Below are positions 5,229 through 7,025 of a stretch of DNA of 7,025 nt, piece by piece; the first letter of the stretch is position 1; each line of letters opens with the position of its first letter. The stretch covers positions 1 to 7,025 of the forward strand of contig MIBK01000088.1 of assembly GCA_001829505.1 (NCBI GenBank), given 5' to 3'. The notes under the pieces were generated by a model, which was given only the letters and a program-made list of their open reading frames with translations, was not told where the DNA came from and searched no databases. Origin of the DNA: Spirochaetes bacterium RBG_16_67_19. Lineage in GTDB: Bacteria; Spirochaetota; Spirochaetia; SZUA-6; DRHE01. The position numbers and the translations under genes are program-made.

Positions 5229-6971
5229 CTACCTCGGAAGCTCGATGGTGAAGGTGCTCCCGGCTCCCGGCTCGCTTTCCGCGCGCACGCTGCCCCCGTG
5301 GGCCAGCACGATGTGCTTGACGATGGCCAGGCCCAGCCCCGTGCCGCCCTGCTCGCGGCTGCGGGCCCGGTCCACGCGGTAGAAGCGCTCGAACACACGG
5401 GGCAGGTCCTGGGGCGGAATGCCGATGCCCCGGTCGCGGACCGCCAGCTCGAACCACGCGCCGGCCCGGCGGATCTGGACCAGCACCGGCGAGCCGGGGC
5501 TGGAGTATTTGACCGCGTTGTCGATGAGGTTGGTCAGGGCCTGCTCCAGAAGCTGCGGATTGACCCGGGCGGTGAGCCCCGCTTCGGCCTGCAGCTCCAG
5601 GGGGATGCCGCGGGCGGCGGCTTTGGCCTGGCACAACTGCATGGCCGCGCGGGCGACGCTCTCCAATGTCGTCTCCTGCTTTTCCAGCGCCGTGTCCTCC
5701 TGCTGTTCCAGGCGCGACAGGGCGAGCAGGTCGTCGATGATCGAGGCCAGGCGGTCGCTGTGCCGGGCGGCGGCCTCCAGGAACCGGCGGGCCGCTTTCG
5801 GATCCTCCCGCAGCGCCCCCTCCAGCACCGTTTCCAGCGCCCCTTTCACGGCGGTGATCGGGGTCTTCAGCTCGTGGGACACGTTGGCCACGAAGTCCCG
5901 GCGCACGGTTTCCAGGGCCTTGAGGCGGGTGATGTCGTTCAACACCAGCACGATCCTGCCTCCGTCCTCGGGCAGCAGGGAAGCGTGCACCTGCAGGGTG
6001 CGCTCGGGCTCCCCGGGCAGGCGGATGGTGCCCTCCTGCGGGGAGGCGCTGGCCAGGGCCTCGCGGGCCAGCTCGTCCAGGTGCGTGTTGCGGAACACCT
6101 CCAGGAGGCTCCCCCCCTGCACTTCCGCGATGCCGCGGCCGGCCAGCCGCAGCGCCGAAGGGTTGATCTCGCGGACCCGCAGGCTGCCGTCCAGCACGAC
6201 GACACCCTCCACCATCCCGGTCAGGATGGCCTGCAGCTCGTTTCGCTGGGCGGTGAGCTCGGCCACTTGCCGCCGCAGGGAGCCGGCCATGAGGTTGAGC
6301 GAGTCGGCCACGGCCTTCAGGTCCGGAGGCCGGGCTACGCTCAGGTAGTGGTCCAGGCGGCCGGCCGCGAAGGCCGCCGCGCCCCGCTGCAGGGCGGCGA
6401 TCGGGTCGATCATGCGCCGTTCCACCAGCCAGGTCAGGCCAGCCACCGCCACCAGCAGCACCAGGCCGGCCAGGGCGATGCGGCTGTAGGTGCCGCGGAG
6501 ATGTTCGCGCAGGTTTTGTTCGGCGGTGGAAACCCGGACCACGAGGCTCACCCCGCGATGGGTCACGGCCGGCAGGGCCAGGTAGATCATCTGCCGTCCG
6601 ACGCTGGCGCTGTAGCGGGAGGACACGCCTTCGCGCCCCTGGCGGGCGGCCAGGAACTCCACGCGATCCAGGTGGTTCTCCAGGGAGGCCAGGTCCGCCT
6701 CGGAATCCCCGAGCACCTGGCCGTCCAGCCGGATCACCGTGACCCGCAGGCGCTCGGAGCCCAGGCCCTTGCAGATCCGGTCGATTTGCTCCGGCGCCGC
6801 TGTCAGGACCAGGGCCTGGGCCAGGCGGGCGGATTCGGCCAGGGATTCCACCGTCTGGCGGTAGGAGATCTGGCGCACCAGCGCGCCGGCCGCCAGGCCG
6901 GCGGCCAGCACCGTCGCGGCGATGATGGCCAGGTAGTGCAGGTAGCGTCTGGCCAGGCCGCGCAGGATCAT
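5229..6971 (-). CDS. PhoR-like membrane sensor histidine kinase (580 aa)
   Basis: ATG at 6971-6969 overlaps the TGA of the upstream response regulator as ATGA, fixing the start; the stop is TAG at 5231-5229. Domains in order: membrane segment about 12-33; extracytoplasmic sensor about 34-163, with a PhoR-type pattern (RVTVIRLDGQVLGDS, ENHLDRVEF, YSASVGRQMIYLALP); second membrane segment about 165-184; HAMP linker about 185-240; PAS domain about 245-350 (VEGVVVLDGSLRVREINPSA); HisKA with phospho-acceptor His366 in VANVSHELKTP; and an HATPase domain with N box NLIDNAVKYS (N481, N485), G1 DRGIGIP (513-519), F box FERFYRVD and G2 GGTGLGLAIV (542-551). All catalytic motifs are intact. It should autophosphorylate and pass phosphate to the regulator encoded immediately upstream. 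Phosphate sensing is suggested only by family resemblance; no pst or phoU gene is in the window. Confidence 0.96.
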   Translation of the reverse strand: MILRGLARRYLHYLAIIAATVLAAGLAAGALVRQISYRQTVESLAESARLAQALVLTAAPEQIDRICKGLGSERLRVTVIRLDGQVLGDSEADLASLENHLDRVEFLAARQGREGVSSRYSASVGRQMIYLALPAVTHRGVSLVVRVSTAEQNLREHLRGTYSRIALAGLVLLVAVAGLTWLVERRMIDPIAALQRGAAAFAAGRLDHYLSVARPPDLKAVADSLNLMAGSLRRQVAELTAQRNELQAILTGMVEGVVVLDGSLRVREINPSALRLAGRGIAEVQGGSLLEVFRNTHLDELAREALASASPQEGTIRLPGEPERTLQVHASLLPEDGGRIVLVLNDITRLKALETVRRDFVANVSHELKTPITAVKGALETVLEGALREDPKAARRFLEAAARHSDRLASIIDDLLALSRLEQQEDTALEKQETTLESVARAAMQLCQAKAAARGIPLELQAEAGLTARVNPQLLEQALTNLIDNAVKYSSPGSPVLVQIRRAGAWFELAVRDRGIGIPPQDLPRVFERFYRVDRARSREQGGTGLGLAIVKHIVLAHGGSVRAESEPGAGSTFTIELPR

Positions 6972-7025
6972 GAGGCCTGCTCCCGCAGTCGGTAGCCGAT
7001 CCCGCGTACCGTTTCGACAACTTCG
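6968..7025 (-). CDS. OmpR/PhoB-type response regulator, C-terminal tail (rest outside window)
   Basis: Read on the minus strand, the last 58 bases give EVVETVRGIGYRLREQAS and a TGA at 6970-6968. The VRGIGYRL pattern is the hallmark end of the winged-helix DNA-binding domain of OmpR/PhoB regulators, covering the final strand of the wing. The stop overlaps the ATG of the histidine kinase by four bases, the usual arrangement of a cognate pair. The receiver domain and most of the DNA-binding domain are beyond the right edge, so its targets cannot be judged. It is the most upstream visible gene of the operon, and the promoter is also outside the window. Confidence 0.9.
   Translation of the reverse strand, partial: EVVETVRGIGYRLREQAS

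Overview
This looks like a chromosomal segment from a high-GC Gram-negative bacterium. Most of it is near 70% GC: one line I counted by hand, in the glcD-like gene, gave 72%. A deltaproteobacterial-type lineage (Desulfobacterota, Myxococcota or a neighbour) would fit the mix of a class III adenylate cyclase, a PhoB/PhoR-type pair, a PilZ protein and a GlcD-type FAD oxidase. The sequence alone does not fix the taxon, and this is only a weak inference.

Layout. At the left edge (1-477, + strand) is the C-terminal end of a class III nucleotidyl cyclase. From 7025 down to 2195, on the minus strand, runs a tightly packed operon. In transcription order it holds the tail of an OmpR/PhoB-type response regulator, a PhoR-like sensor histidine kinase, a pseudo-receiver/PilZ protein, a GlcD-type FAD-linked oxidase, and a secreted or outer-membrane protein with a TolB-N/FlgO-like domain. 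Three of the four junctions are 4-base ATGA or GTGA stop/start overlaps and the fourth is a 12-base gap, so these genes are probably co-transcribed and translationally coupled. The operon joins phospho-signalling, possible cyclic-di-GMP sensing, 2-hydroxyacid oxidation and an envelope protein.

Between the convergent ends of the cyclase and the operon lies an accessory islet (about 479-2145). Its left part (about 479-1766) is only about 45-50% GC in the lines I counted. It carries three small minus-strand genes in a row: a DUF6941-like protein, an unrecognised alpha/beta protein and a HEPN-like protein. Its right part (1767-2108) is a broken copy of the 3' portion of the glcD-like gene, with two 1-base deletions, a nonsense codon and a 158-bp internal deletion. 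The whole islet is bounded by a 35-bp direct repeat (34/35 identical) that duplicates the last codons and stop of the cyclase gene. This resembles an element inserted at the 3' end of a gene and restoring it, but no integrase or transposase is visible. The three-gene HEPN cassette and the islet's scars are the most interesting content. Calling the cassette a toxin-antitoxin or defence module is inference.
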